The notes under the pieces were generated by a model. That model ran no database searches and was not told where the DNA came from. It worked only from the letters and a program-made list of their open reading frames with translations. Shown in pieces: positions 10,601 through 19,060 of a stretch of DNA of 64,000 nt. The position numbers were made by a program, and so were the translations under genes. Every line of letters begins with the position of its first letter. Position 1 is the first letter of the stretch. The stretch spans positions 434,001 to 498,000 of the forward strand of contig JALLLT010000015.1 of assembly GCA_025266875.1 (NCBI GenBank), read 5' to 3'. Source of the DNA: Fennellomyces sp. T-0311. Taxonomy: Eukaryota > Mucoromycota > Mucoromycetes > Mucorales > Lichtheimiaceae.

Positions 10601-11126
10601 GGATATCCCAATTCCAAGAACGAAAACGGAGATTAAATCATTCTTGGGACTCGCCTCTTATTACCGCCGTTTCGTACCAAGATTTGCAGCCATAGCAAGG
10701 CCATTACATAATCTTACCAAGGATGGATTACAAACATGGTCGCCAGCAGCAACAGAAGCCTTTAATAAGTTGAAGGAATGTCTGACTACTCCACCAATTT
10801 TAACATTACCGGATTACGAGTCAAAATCGCCAATTATCCTCCAAACGGATGCATCAAAAGATGGACTAGCTTGCATAGTTTGTCAAGAAGATGAAGAAGG
10901 AAGAGAAAGAGTGATAAGCTATTTATCCAGAGCAACAAACAAGGCCGAGTCAAAGTACAGTGCAGTGCGATTGGAGTTATTATGTGTCTATTGGGCATGT
11001 TGCAAGTTACGCCCAATGCTATATGGACGCAAATTCTTACTCGAGACAGACAATACCGGAATTGTTGGACTTATCACTTCATCTGACAAGCTAACAGGTG
11101 CTGTCGCACGTTGGGTTATGTACTAA
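7665..11126 (+). CDS. pol: Pol polyprotein of the Ty3-like element: protease, RT, RNase H
   Basis: Read in the -1 frame from the gag end, about 1150 aa. Aspartic protease: RGLVDTGAARSCMS, encoded near 8407-8450. An acidic Ser/Asp/Glu tract follows (about 8800-8960), then about 400 residues with no domain I recognise. Reverse transcriptase: SPWASPVLLVRKKSGKWR, the SSIDTTHAFHVVPI block, and a catalytic box FVDDVYVYSK (FVDD where YxDD is usual). RNase H: LQTDASKDG, RLELLCVYWA, ETDNTGIV. The frame stops at TAA 11124-11126 inside the RNase H/connection region. The conserved continuation (SEFDFTLRHKPGKKH, VDYLSRLPG) lies in the next -1 frame without a slippery site, so a one-base loss is likely. 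No ATG start is needed given the frameshift signal. Confidence 0.9.
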   Translation, partial: LNGPAAFSGRQNGHPQTKSASLNAYIINNDKDSQSDQYLDGSDDEYYTNNFANIKEPEPHQQYELFTAQKQDRRDKQLRSRVVPYQIEKPTKPKKQTKKDQKIRFVEPVENILPFAEPGPSAMHTQPQTSNQPERSVAVPYNPDIEMMDIENQTPVKHPKDKGKGNAIRKARSKPKVEYEIAKDAMNRTANITFKELVKLSPALRRELHAATSIRKKPQTLNLLDTSKDEIDSTAACATFYVKGQAIRGLVDTGAARSCMSKELCDRLQLKIEEPSRVVFTLGNGTKQAALGTIHNLPVHVNNQVSIAAGVEIIATCPVPLVLGTNWLSTGDASINFKTKELIVHQGNRMAKTPITFVKQSVSQMLRPQLPPDWYKIRESPSSESDEEMESSDDEQESQGTDSDDEHSSDTESEETDETEELTKESKEVEFFKLENDESLEGAITVVREEDEEIQYLIKAAREIIIPENTQRRMRCRGQLPEYTDQETYLFEPLIQPSIHDWRFIDGTPIIRDETDFTIFFTNPLPEPKIIPEGTLLGVYEGDILDGRNVETRAYDINTDMLQRRDITIAEFTFMHASMDVGDGPQPYPEHTTNRYKVRIVEVVSIPPKDSIAVKGRLLIPPTSKLRFVPKYGESSQDLRQHSFEGSDILPGETSFCITISNALDTSLIMVPPKLIGIYLSEEEIHAEELSNSFKIHPVPLSDERKRMIPPPEIDDPEIVKDFYELIRAYQDVFNWDGETVGKTDLLTFKLDVGDGPPIRSRPYRLSHAESQIMKQELEKLHRMGIIRPSKSPWASPVLLVRKKSGKWRCVVDLRKVNSRLKGDGYRLPRVEDLFDKLGTGRYRSSIDTTHAFHVVPIEESSIPITAFVTDTGALWEYTRMVQGCKTSASYMQRLSDLAFKTVVDMQAAVIFVDDVYVYSKTARQHLFHLQCTFQALRNGGLTISPSKTFCFKKELTFLGHIFTDEGIKPDNSKIQKIKDIPIPRTKTEIKSFLGLASYYRRFVPRFAAIARPLHNLTKDGLQTWSPAATEAFNKLKECLTTPPILTLPDYESKSPIILQTDASKDGLACIVCQEDEEGRERVISYLSRATNKAESKYSAVRLELLCVYWACCKLRPMLYGRKFLLETDNTGIVGLITSSDKLTGAVARWVMY

Positions 11127-12838
11127 GTGAATTCGATTTCACTTTACGTCATAAACCTGGAAAGAAGCATACCAATGTGGATTACCTATCACGATTACCT
11201 GGTTTAATCAAGAAATAGTCTACCAACCGACCAAACGGGATGTCATTAAACTCAACCGCCGCTTTGCTTTATTACCACGAAGATATCTATTAGAACACCG
11301 GAACAACAATTTATCTGTCAACACTATCAACATTTTAACATTATCAGTATTACAACAATGGAAGACAAACAGTACGACGCTTTGAAATATTACCTCGAAA
11401 CCTTGGAATATCCTAAGGATATCTCGGCCAAAACTAAACGACAACTGAAAGGCCAATTCAAAAACTTTTTCGTCAACAACAACAAGATCTACAGAAGATC
11501 AAAGAAACTACCGCAACTTGTGCTTAGAAAGCATGAAATCGAAGAAGCTATATTCATGGCACATCAACACATTTTGGGTGGACATTTAGCATTCGCCAAC
11601 ACCCTAGAAAAGATCAAGCGACGCTATTGGTGGTACGGAATGACTCAAGACGTACGCCAGCATATACTTCATTGCGATCGATGCCAGAAGCAAGGCAAAC
11701 CATTAATACAACAAGAACTCCATCCGATCAAAGTAATAGAGGAACCATTTGCTCAATTGGGAATCGACATCAAGCACGTGTCAGTATCGAGAAATGGATC
11801 AAGATACATCATAATAGCAGTGGACTATTTTACAAATATGCCATCGCCAAGTGTCTGAAGACAATAACTGCTTTGGATGTTTCGCTATTCCTAATTGACA
11901 ACATTATCACACAACACGGGACCCCGAAGGTTATTATTACCGACAACGGCCTTCCGCTGGTCAACAAATTAGTCGATGCCGTTTGCAAACAATACTCAAT
12001 CACAAGGCGCCGAATAAGCCCATACGCTGCATCTTCAAATGGATTAGTCGAACGTCTAAACCGCAGTGTAAAATCTGCTTTACTGAAGCTACCACCTGAA
12101 GAAAAGCAAGATTGGCATTTGTATCTTCAAGCCATTATCTTTTCTTACAACTCTTTGAAGCAAGCATCAACCCGGCAATCTCCGTTTTTCCTCGCGCATG
12201 GAAGAGAGCCGCATACACCCTTTGATAGGATAATGCAAGATGAAGACGAATGGCTAGACGACAGCGATAGCGATATCGACTCGTCATTGATTGATAAGCT
12301 GGTACATTATCACACGACAGCCTTAAAGGAGATTAGAGATACCGCTGGTGCAATGATTATCCAAAGCCAAAATAACCAGAAAAAGACGATTGAAAGCAAG
12401 ATTCTATCCACGAAGAAGGAGATCAAGCAACCGTTTAGCGTTGGAGAACTAGTCGAAGTCTATCAATCCATGATAGAAGGAACTCATCTAGCTAGCATAG
12501 AAGATCGCTGGAAAGGTCCAGTAATCGTACACAAAGCTTTCAAGAAAGGATACTATCAGCTTAAAGAAATGGATGGAAAGCTTTTCCCGCGCACAACTCA
12601 TGGCAACCGGATACGTATCTATCGGTTACCTAATACCGAATATCGATGGCCTACGGTCGACGCGTCAGCAAACATAATCACGATGAAAATACCCGATGAT
12701 TACCTTGAAGAAGAAAATCTAGAGGACGATAGAAAACGAGAAGTTAAAACACGAAAACGAGGACGACCTCCGAAAGCAAAGATGAGTCAAAAACAACCCG
12801 AAACTTTGCGTCGAAGAACAAGATCATCCACGAAATAG
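11123..12838 (+). pseudogene. Integrase part of pol, broken by frame changes
   Basis: The end of the RNase H region (11123-11218) is followed by integrase in two pieces. The first (11358 to about 11835) has the HHCC zinc-binding domain (HQHILGGH ... CDRCQ) and the first catalytic Asp (GIDIKH). The second frame (to 12838) has the second Asp (ITDNGLPL) and the Glu (SSNGLVERLNR), giving a full D,D-35-E set. The switch near 11832-11838 is consistent with loss of one A from a run. Every visible shift (11123, 11218, about 11350, about 11835) is in the -1 direction. The C-terminus is basic and has an AT-hook core RKRGRPPKAK (about 12755-12780); no chromodomain was seen. Sequencing error is an alternative to real mutation. 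Confidence 0.8.
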
Positions 12839-13178
12839 ACAAGTCTAGTAACAAAAGATACAAAAAGATCGCCTTATGAGGAGGACATGAAATTTAATTC
12901 GATCGATCCCCACATAAGTCATGTGCCAGGAACGTTTGACAAGAGTCATGTGCATCATAGTACGGTGATTACCGTATCCCAGAAAACAACAAAAAAAGTT
13001 TATAATAGATTAGAACAGCAGTATCATAGAGAAATGAACAAAAAAAAAATGAGAAAATGAGAAAATGAGAAAAGCAAAAGAGAAAAACAGAAAAGTATAA
13101 AAAGCAGAAAAACAAAGTAGAAATAGTATCAATTATCCAACCAACCAAACCAAAGCCTTATCTTCAAATTTACAAACA
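12839..13178 (+). other. Internal non-coding stretch between pol and the extra ORF
   Basis: About 340 bp, A-rich, with imperfect GAAAATGAGAAA-type repeats near 13035-13110 and a CAAACAATGG context at the next ATG. It could be the leader of a subgenomic or spliced message for the extra ORF; no splice signals were established. Confidence 0.5.
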
Positions 13179-14135
13179 ATGGCAGACAACAACAGAGAAC
13201 AAGAAAACCACGATCCTATTCAGGAACAACAGTACCAAGAAGCTAATCTGGCATACGAAGCCATCATGGCCCATTTGACAGACCCATTGGCTGCACTTGG
13301 AGTACCAGAAGAAACCGAGGAACAAGAAACCTGGGGTATTAGTAACCTATTGGGACAAGTCCCTAATTCGTACTACCCCCGTGAACAAGCAACAGTACCA
13401 CAATCATCACAAAGTGACGGTCAAGAACATGAAGCCGCGGGTTCATTGCTTTTGCAAGCACCGTATGAGCCAGCCACTGCTGCTACCAATAGTTGGCGAT
13501 ATTCAGACCCCATCTTCCAACAGATGTTTGGTAACACCGAATTTTCTATTTTGGCTAATGCAGTAACTACTGCACAAGAAGGCCCAGGACAAGAACCCGT
13601 AGTCGATCAACAAGTGCCGGGCACACCAGCATCAATTTCATCGGCGATTTCCCAAATTACACAAATTACTGAAGACGAAGAGCAGAACGCATTATTAAAT
13701 GCATTGAACGATCCCAGAAATGGAATGGGAACAGCAAGAAGTTACCTACTTATGGGTACAGCAGTAGAGACAAACGTCTTGGACATACGAGTCGCACTTG
13801 CAAGTTATCAGGAAGAAGAGGAACGAGCAAGAACACAAGTTAGAAGATATATTCAGAAACTTGTGAAGGAAGTTCACAGCTGCCCATCTCAAAATGGCAG
13901 GGAACAAGACGAGGTTGACCAAGATCGAGTACTTCGCAAGCTACTTCGCAATGTAGTCCCCAACTACCATGAGCGACGTAATTTGGTCGCCCACTATAGA
14001 CAAATGGCGCGACAGGAAAAGCAGCATCGTGAAGAAAGGTGGCGCCGGAGAGAGCGACATCAGCAGCGCCTTGCTCGTCGTGAAAAGCAACGGCGCGCTC
14101 GTAACCAAGAACAACATCAGAGCGAACAAGAGTAG
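13179..14135 (+). CDS. Extra 3' ORF of the Ty3-like element, function unknown
   Basis: Intact protein of 318 aa lying between pol and the 3' LTR in the element's orientation. It starts MADNNREQENHD and is Gln/Glu-rich. The N-terminal half is acidic and probably disordered. The middle (ISSAISQITQITEDEEQNAL) and the region around ALASYQEEEERARTQVRRYI look helical. The last 60 residues are strongly basic (EERWRRRERHQQRLARREKQ), a likely nucleic-acid-binding or coiled-coil tail. It has no signal peptide, membrane segment or furin-like site, so it is not an envelope protein. It also lacks Gag, chromodomain or RNase H features. An intact ORF of this length in a recently inserted element suggests selection at the family level. 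I do not recognise it. Confidence 0.75.
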   Translation: MADNNREQENHDPIQEQQYQEANLAYEAIMAHLTDPLAALGVPEETEEQETWGISNLLGQVPNSYYPREQATVPQSSQSDGQEHEAAGSLLLQAPYEPATAATNSWRYSDPIFQQMFGNTEFSILANAVTTAQEGPGQEPVVDQQVPGTPASISSAISQITQITEDEEQNALLNALNDPRNGMGTARSYLLMGTAVETNVLDIRVALASYQEEEERARTQVRRYIQKLVKEVHSCPSQNGREQDEVDQDRVLRKLLRNVVPNYHERRNLVAHYRQMARQEKQHREERWRRRERHQQRLARREKQRRARNQEQHQSEQE

Positions 14136-14159
14136 GATGTAAATGCGAGGGACCGCATT

Positions 14160-14177
14160 AAGGAAGGCGGGGAGCAT
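14160..14177 (+). promoter_or_regulatory. Polypurine tract before the 3' LTR
   Basis: AAGGAAGGCGGGGAGCA abuts the 3' LTR start at 14178. It is the expected primer site for plus-strand DNA synthesis. Confidence 0.75.
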
Positions 14178-14585
14178 TGTAACGAGTAAAGTCGGTTTGT
14201 GCTACCACAGTTTCCTAATCCAATTTTTCCATCAGATTTTTATCTTTTTTTCATCATATTCTTATCTTCTTTTTATCTTATTTTTATAATACTATACACA
14301 TATATTCAACTTCTTTTTATCTTTTATTACTACTTCTTTATCAGTGTGTAACCGCTGAACAAGTATAAATAGCCCGATTTTGCAGAGCGAATAAAGCAGT
14401 TAACTTATACTCATTGTTTACACACAAACATTAGGCAAAGCCTTGATATCTTTTTGATCTGAATAAGCCAAAAGTGCTAAGATCTATTATTTTTGTTAAC
14501 TCACCCAGCCTACAAACCTTTTTTTTTCACTCTTAAACTTATATTGTGAACTACCGTTCACTCTCCTACAAGAAATACTCTATCA
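14178..14585 (+). repeat. 3' LTR of the Ty3-like element
   Basis: 408-bp LTR, the same as the 5' copy except for one fewer T in a homopolymer. TATA box at 14364-14371, AATAAA at 14390-14395. It is followed by ACGTTATCG, the target-duplication copy and MULE sequence. Confidence 0.95.
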
Positions 14586-14841
14586 ACGTTATCGAGTCAG
14601 CTTTCGGCCGGGACACGGCTCGCCGAAGATAAAGTGGAAGACCCGCGATACGATGCATAAAATGCTCACACACAGTTTCCTTTTATTTCGCTGCGCTTTG
14701 TTCCACCGGAAGACCGTAGTGGAAACCTTTGCCAGATGTGGAGTGCCACGATGAAAATGTGGCCAGGATGCATGGGCACTATAATATGCATTCGCACGTT
14801 CCATTTCCAAATAGTACGTTAAGAAGATCAGCTTGTGGATA
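14586..14841 (+). pseudogene. Decayed MULE transposase, middle part
   Basis: Continues the MULE reading across the Ty3-like insertion: IESAFGRDTAR directly after the target duplication, then in another frame DKVEDPRYDA and FPFISLRFVPPE, then GHYNMHSHVPFPN. These resemble the stretch after the second catalytic Asp in fungal MULE transposases. In-frame stops (TAA about 14626) show decay before or after the insertion. The reading is interrupted again at 14842 by a pogo-like element. Confidence 0.65.
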
Positions 14842-15805
14842 CAGTGAATCCCCGCTTTTTTCCTACGCGGATGGAACACCCAAAAGTGCGGAAAAAGCGG
14901 GGGTGAGGAAATAACGGGGGTTACACAAAGTGGTATGCGCTGGGTATCAGTAATCGTCTAAGCACCATTCACTTCTTCATATGTGTATATTAGTTTACAT
15001 GTCTGTCGCTATAGCGATAGATGGATGGGTATCTATATTAATAAGGTACTGTACGTTTTTTTGGGCCGGAAAGAATGATGTTGTATTATAAGTATTACAC
15101 TATATAAAGCACAACAGCATATCACAAGCAATGGTGACTTGTTACTGTGCCTTTTTTGGTCCCTGCTTAATATGTCACGTAGTGTTGCCATTGTTCGCTT
15201 CAGGTATCGTTTAATACCGGTGAAAGACAAGTAATAATAAGCTACAGAATATGGTTTACATTGTCCCTGCTAAACTAATTTACAACATAGTTGCTCCCGA
15301 ATGATCATCCGGATCGAGGCGCGATATATGAGCCAATAAGTGCTATGAAAGATTACTGATGCTGTCATAATGGCGGCCGATACCATATTTTGAGGTACAC
15401 CGTTAGGACTGAAGAATCAATCGCCCCACATAGTTTACGTGAAATAACTAAGCCTAATTGAAACGGTGATTGAAATTCTTGATGATCCAGGACAAGCCCC
15501 AACAGCAGATGCCTTGCATAGCGTTCATGATGATCTATTCAGGCGCGCTCATACGACACAGTCGTACAATACATCATTTTTTATTAGAAAATAAAGGGAT
15601 ATACACGCTTTCAAAGCATACTTATGATCATTTAGACATAGTTCTATTCATCCCCCGTTTTTTTTCCTCAGAGTAAGCTGGGGACAAACAGGAAAATTTC
15701 GAGGATGGGAAAATTAACACTATGATCGAGCGGATGGCATAGCTAAACCAGGGAAAAAACCGAGGGAGAGGAAAAATCGGGGGAGGAAAAAGCGGGGGTT
15801 CACTG
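14842..15805. mobile_element. pogo-like non-autonomous DNA element (MITE-like)
   Basis: Terminal inverted repeats: left CAGTGAATCCCCGC followed by T6 CC, right the complement of CAGTGAACCCCCGC with T5 CC. Both ends are flanked by TA (14840-14841 and 15806-15807), the expected Tc1/mariner/pogo target duplication. Length 964 bp. Subterminal G/C-rich motifs repeat the same string (near 14895-14925 and 15650-15800) and may fold. No transposase ORF lies inside, so it would move only with help from another element. It sits inside the MULE remnant. Confidence 0.75.
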
Positions 15806-15807
15806 TA

Positions 15808-17190
15808 CTTAAGGCACGTTGTTAGTATAGGATTAGTTGGCCGTAAAGATGAGGTCAGTTACGTCAGGATGCTGGCCAGGAATGTGCGAACATTATGTTC
15901 GCCATGTGTGGGCGTGCATGTACAATCCCTTGTATGAACGTGTATGGTGGCACCGATGGGCCCGCAGCCGTTGCCCTGACAACTTCCCAACGACGAAGAC
16001 GACAATAACGATCAAAGTGCAGTGGAGGCTCTTAAAGAGAGATTTTCTTTTGAATTTGCCCTCGCCCTAGATTCGACATGTTGATTTGGATCGTCGCGAA
16101 CCAACAGCTCCCGCTTATCCGAGCAAAGTTTGAGCTTAAATTTAGAAATTGACGTCAGGCGTTAGACTGAGAGATGGGGTTGCAAGGAAATGGGGGAGGG
16201 AGGCATAACTAAGGGGCATTTGCGACGAAATCATTGAGAACGTGTGGATGCAGACCAGGTGTATATGCCATCGTTAGGACTAGACATGCAGCTGCCCTTC
16301 TTTTGCCAACAACAGATTTATACTTCGCAAGCAGCTGGCCAAACGTTTCAACGACAACGTTAGATGAACGACGAATCCTTTTGCTTTACTTGAGGCGTAT
16401 ATTAAACGTAAAGATTCTACATCGTATGTGTATGTTCATCGAAATGTACGTTTACTTTACAGAGAGTTATCATACCAGTTTTCTAATGTAATCCAATGCA
16501 TATGTAGCGTGTATTATATCCCTCCCGCCTTATACAGCTTTCTGCCTTCCTCTCTTGGTTAATAAAGGATCTGATCTACCACCAGTATATGCTATCGATA
16601 CAGATCTTGTTCGCCCTATCTGGCAAGGTGTGTTAATTATTATATAATACATTAAGGTTGGTGAGATTTGCAATGCCAAATGTTTTACTGTAACCAATTT
16701 TATAGACGTGCCAGTCAATTTCGCTGCTTCAGATCAAAGGAACGAACGAATCCATTATAGCTGGTGACGAAGAACATTTGGAGATCGACGATGTAGCGGT
16801 CGAAGAGGATATGATAGTAGTCAGTGACGACGACGACGCGGTTGCTGTGGCTCTCCCTGCGAGTGAAAATACTGTAGATGTTGGCGGTGACGATGGTGAA
16901 GCTGACTTGTGGACGTACTTGGGTAGATCGAAAGATCAACTTGATCTCGTATACTAACAGTACCATCAAATACGGCTGCAATACCATGAATCGCAACGTC
17001 AGAAGCTGGAAGCTCTCAGCCATTACCGAACGATGCTACCAGCAAACCAACGACGTCGATTTGATGAAGCATTCGAAAATGAGGACACAGAAAAGTGCCT
17101 CAAAGTTGTCGTCAGCATCGCAACCAGCACATATGCTCAGCAACCTCGCGCAGTGTCCATTGATACATCCAATAGTGCCTTAAACGTACA
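15808..17190 (+). pseudogene. Decayed MULE transposase, 3' part
   Basis: The MULE reading resumes after the pogo-like element: WWHRWARSRCPDNFPTTKTT, then VQWRLLKRDFLLNLPSPR and MLIWIVANQQLPLIRAKF, the conserved block that follows the catalytic Glu in fungal MULEs. Farther on come PVYAIDTDLVRPIWQG (about 16575-16630), an acidic stretch DEEHLEIDDVAVEEDMIVVS, and a basic coiled-coil-like end YHESQRQKLEALSHYR and RRRFDEAFENEDTEKCLKVV (to about 17120). An in-frame stop separates the last two. No terminal inverted repeat of the MULE was found by eye. Confidence 0.65.
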
Positions 17191-17611
17191 TCGCTGCTTT
17201 TTTCCCTTCTGCTTTTCTCTCTTTCTTCTTCCATTTCATTTCATTATACTTTCTCTTTTTAACATAGACTTTACTAAACCTTTTTCATTTTCTATTATAC
17301 TTCATATACTTTTAAATAATCGCACTATGGCGGGTAACTCGAATATTGCATGATCGTAAATCTTATTAAGGTGGGCAAGGCAAGTTATCATCAGGATTAC
17401 CAGCTGTCAGCTATATGATAGGTTACACGGATTTGTAAGATAAGTAAATATACAAGTTTTCCTCACGGACGTTTGTTTAACTTTTATCTAAGCCCATAAT
17501 GACCAGAGTGGCAACCTGTCATGCCTCTTGGTCGATAAGCCACTGCTAAAATCCCAACCTCATTTACCACCCTGTCGTAGTATGTAATTTGCTATGTTCA
17601 TCCATAAGATC
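17191..17611. other. Intergenic region 3' of PAQR copy 3
   Basis: C/T-rich then A/T-rich sequence; no gene seen. The outer boundary of the MULE remnant is probably here but is not defined. Confidence 0.5.
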
Positions 17612-19060
17612 TTAGAAACGCGCTCTGATTGTTGCTTCTTTGCCAATCCAGTAGTCACGCGCCTGAATCATCGAAAAATAATAGCATACTACTGCAACTA
17701 CGACAGCCATATGGAAGATGGAATGTGATTGAAACTATTGAATAAAGTATCATCATAAGAAAAACGTTATGGAAAAAAGTGTTGTTTGACAATACTCACC
17801 CAAATGTCAAATGATCCAGGATACCAGCGCTCTGGAATTCTACAATTTTATCGGCTTGGTGATTAGCAATTTGGCTGGTAACTACTCTTTCACTTTTACC
17901 TTGCTCCATAGAAGACTGCTCCTATTACGTAAAACATGCCCAGAATCAAAGCGTATCCGAATCCCATATCAAACAGCGTGGAGACCTAATAAACATTAGT
18001 TTTGTATACTAACTCTTCTTTCTCGATGGTAGTTAAAAATTTACCCCATGAAGAATAGCGCTGTGAACCAGAGCAACAACACCTGAAAGACCGAAAGAGA
18101 GAAAAACAGCGGTGCGCATTCCGAGATATTTTTCAGCTTGAAATCGCGGGACAATCATCAACGCAGCCTGATAAAAAAAATATGAATAAATAATAATCCT
18201 GTAGTGGACAGCGAGACTTACCGTAGCAGTGCCACATGCAAGCATTGCCATGGTATAGAAAACTTGTAGATTTTGCTAATGTTAGCTATTGTACGAACCG
18301 TCGGAGAATCTGCACAGACTTACGCTGTAATTTGGGTTCACGGTAAAAGTAATAGTAGAAGGAAGGCAGCCAGCTTCCACTATTTACAGCAACATTGATG
18401 GTGAGAACTGTGAAGTTGGTACTGGATGTCACGACTTACGTTCCCTGCAGGACGATGCTGACATAGTCGATGCAGTTGCATATAACTGCAACCTCGTGAG
18501 AATGAGAGGAAAATGTATGGTAAATACAACTGCAGGTTAAGCAGCAGATGCAGCATATAAAATACACGGACATTGGTACGTAAGGGGTTACTGCTAAATC
18601 ACTCCATTTGTCTTCTGAAAGGTAGTGAATGAAAAGCAACATAGTGGCAACCAGACCAAATAGATGTGTCCATATGTTCACTAATAAACAAGAATAAGAT
18701 TAGTTGGAATACACTTCTTGATTAATAGTCTTCGCTCTACATACTTGTTTCATTGTGAATCTCGCCTATGCTTTTTATACAAGTGTGATAGCTACCGCTG
18801 GGTGGCCGATATCCCGTCAAAATGTATGGATTAAATCGCATCCATTCTGGTATTTCCGACCAATTCATGAGCGTCTTTTGGTGGAAGTTCTTTTTTTCTC
18901 TGCGTTGGCGAGCCATTACTGGAGCGCGCAGCATGGCATCATAGTCGGTGTCCAGAGCATAACTGTAAGTAGGTCGTTCCAACGATCTCTTACTTAAGAT
19001 TGCTTGATAATAGTCTATTCCGTAGACTGAAGTTATCAGAGAGTTCTGGAGCCAGTCCAT
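17612..19060 (-). CDS. PAQR-family seven-helix membrane protein, copy 3
   Basis: Complete PAQR gene, stop TAA 17614-17612. Exon 1 (from 19060) reads MDWLQNSLITSVYG, later TLMNWSEIPEWMRFNPYILT, ending in HNET. A short intron leads to NIWTHLFGLVATMLLFIHYL, SCIYHTFSSHSHEV and CNCIDYVSIVLQ. Next come an exon with the SWLP...YYYF motif (about 18390-18320) and MAMLACGTATV. Then come MIVPRFQAEKYLGMRTAVFLSF and VALVHSAILHG. The last exons give RIPERWYPGSFDIW and QSHSIFHMAVVVAVVCYYF with the HxxxH pair. Intron positions match copies 1 and 2. Without the transposon nest the three minus-strand copies would form a direct tandem array. Possibly functional; no break seen. Confidence 0.87.

Larger units (their letters stand above)
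5673..14585 (+). mobile_element. Ty3/gypsy-like LTR retrotransposon, near-intact, with an extra 3' ORF
   Basis: Element of about 8.9 kb with 409/408-bp LTRs starting TGTAACGAG and ending CTCTATCA. They are identical on inspection except for one T in a homopolymer. Order: LTR, primer-binding site, gag, frameshift signal, pol with protease, RT, RNase H and integrase, extra ORF, polypurine tract, LTR. RT and RNase H before integrase defines Ty3/gypsy order. The flanks share ACGT (AACGT if the LTR ends one base earlier), giving a 4-5 bp target duplication. Removing the element rejoins the MULE codons QINV-IESAFG in frame. LTR near-identity means a recent insertion. Single-base breaks between RNase H and integrase make this copy probably non-autonomous unless they are sequencing errors. 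Confidence 0.95.

Noticed and set aside
11115..11130. Second programmed frameshift in pol
   Set aside because: The local sequence GTTATGTACTAAG has no slippery heptamer; a one-base loss explains the shift better.
13179..14135. Extra ORF as an envelope gene
   Set aside because: No signal peptide, transmembrane helix or cleavage site; the product is hydrophilic and basic at its end.
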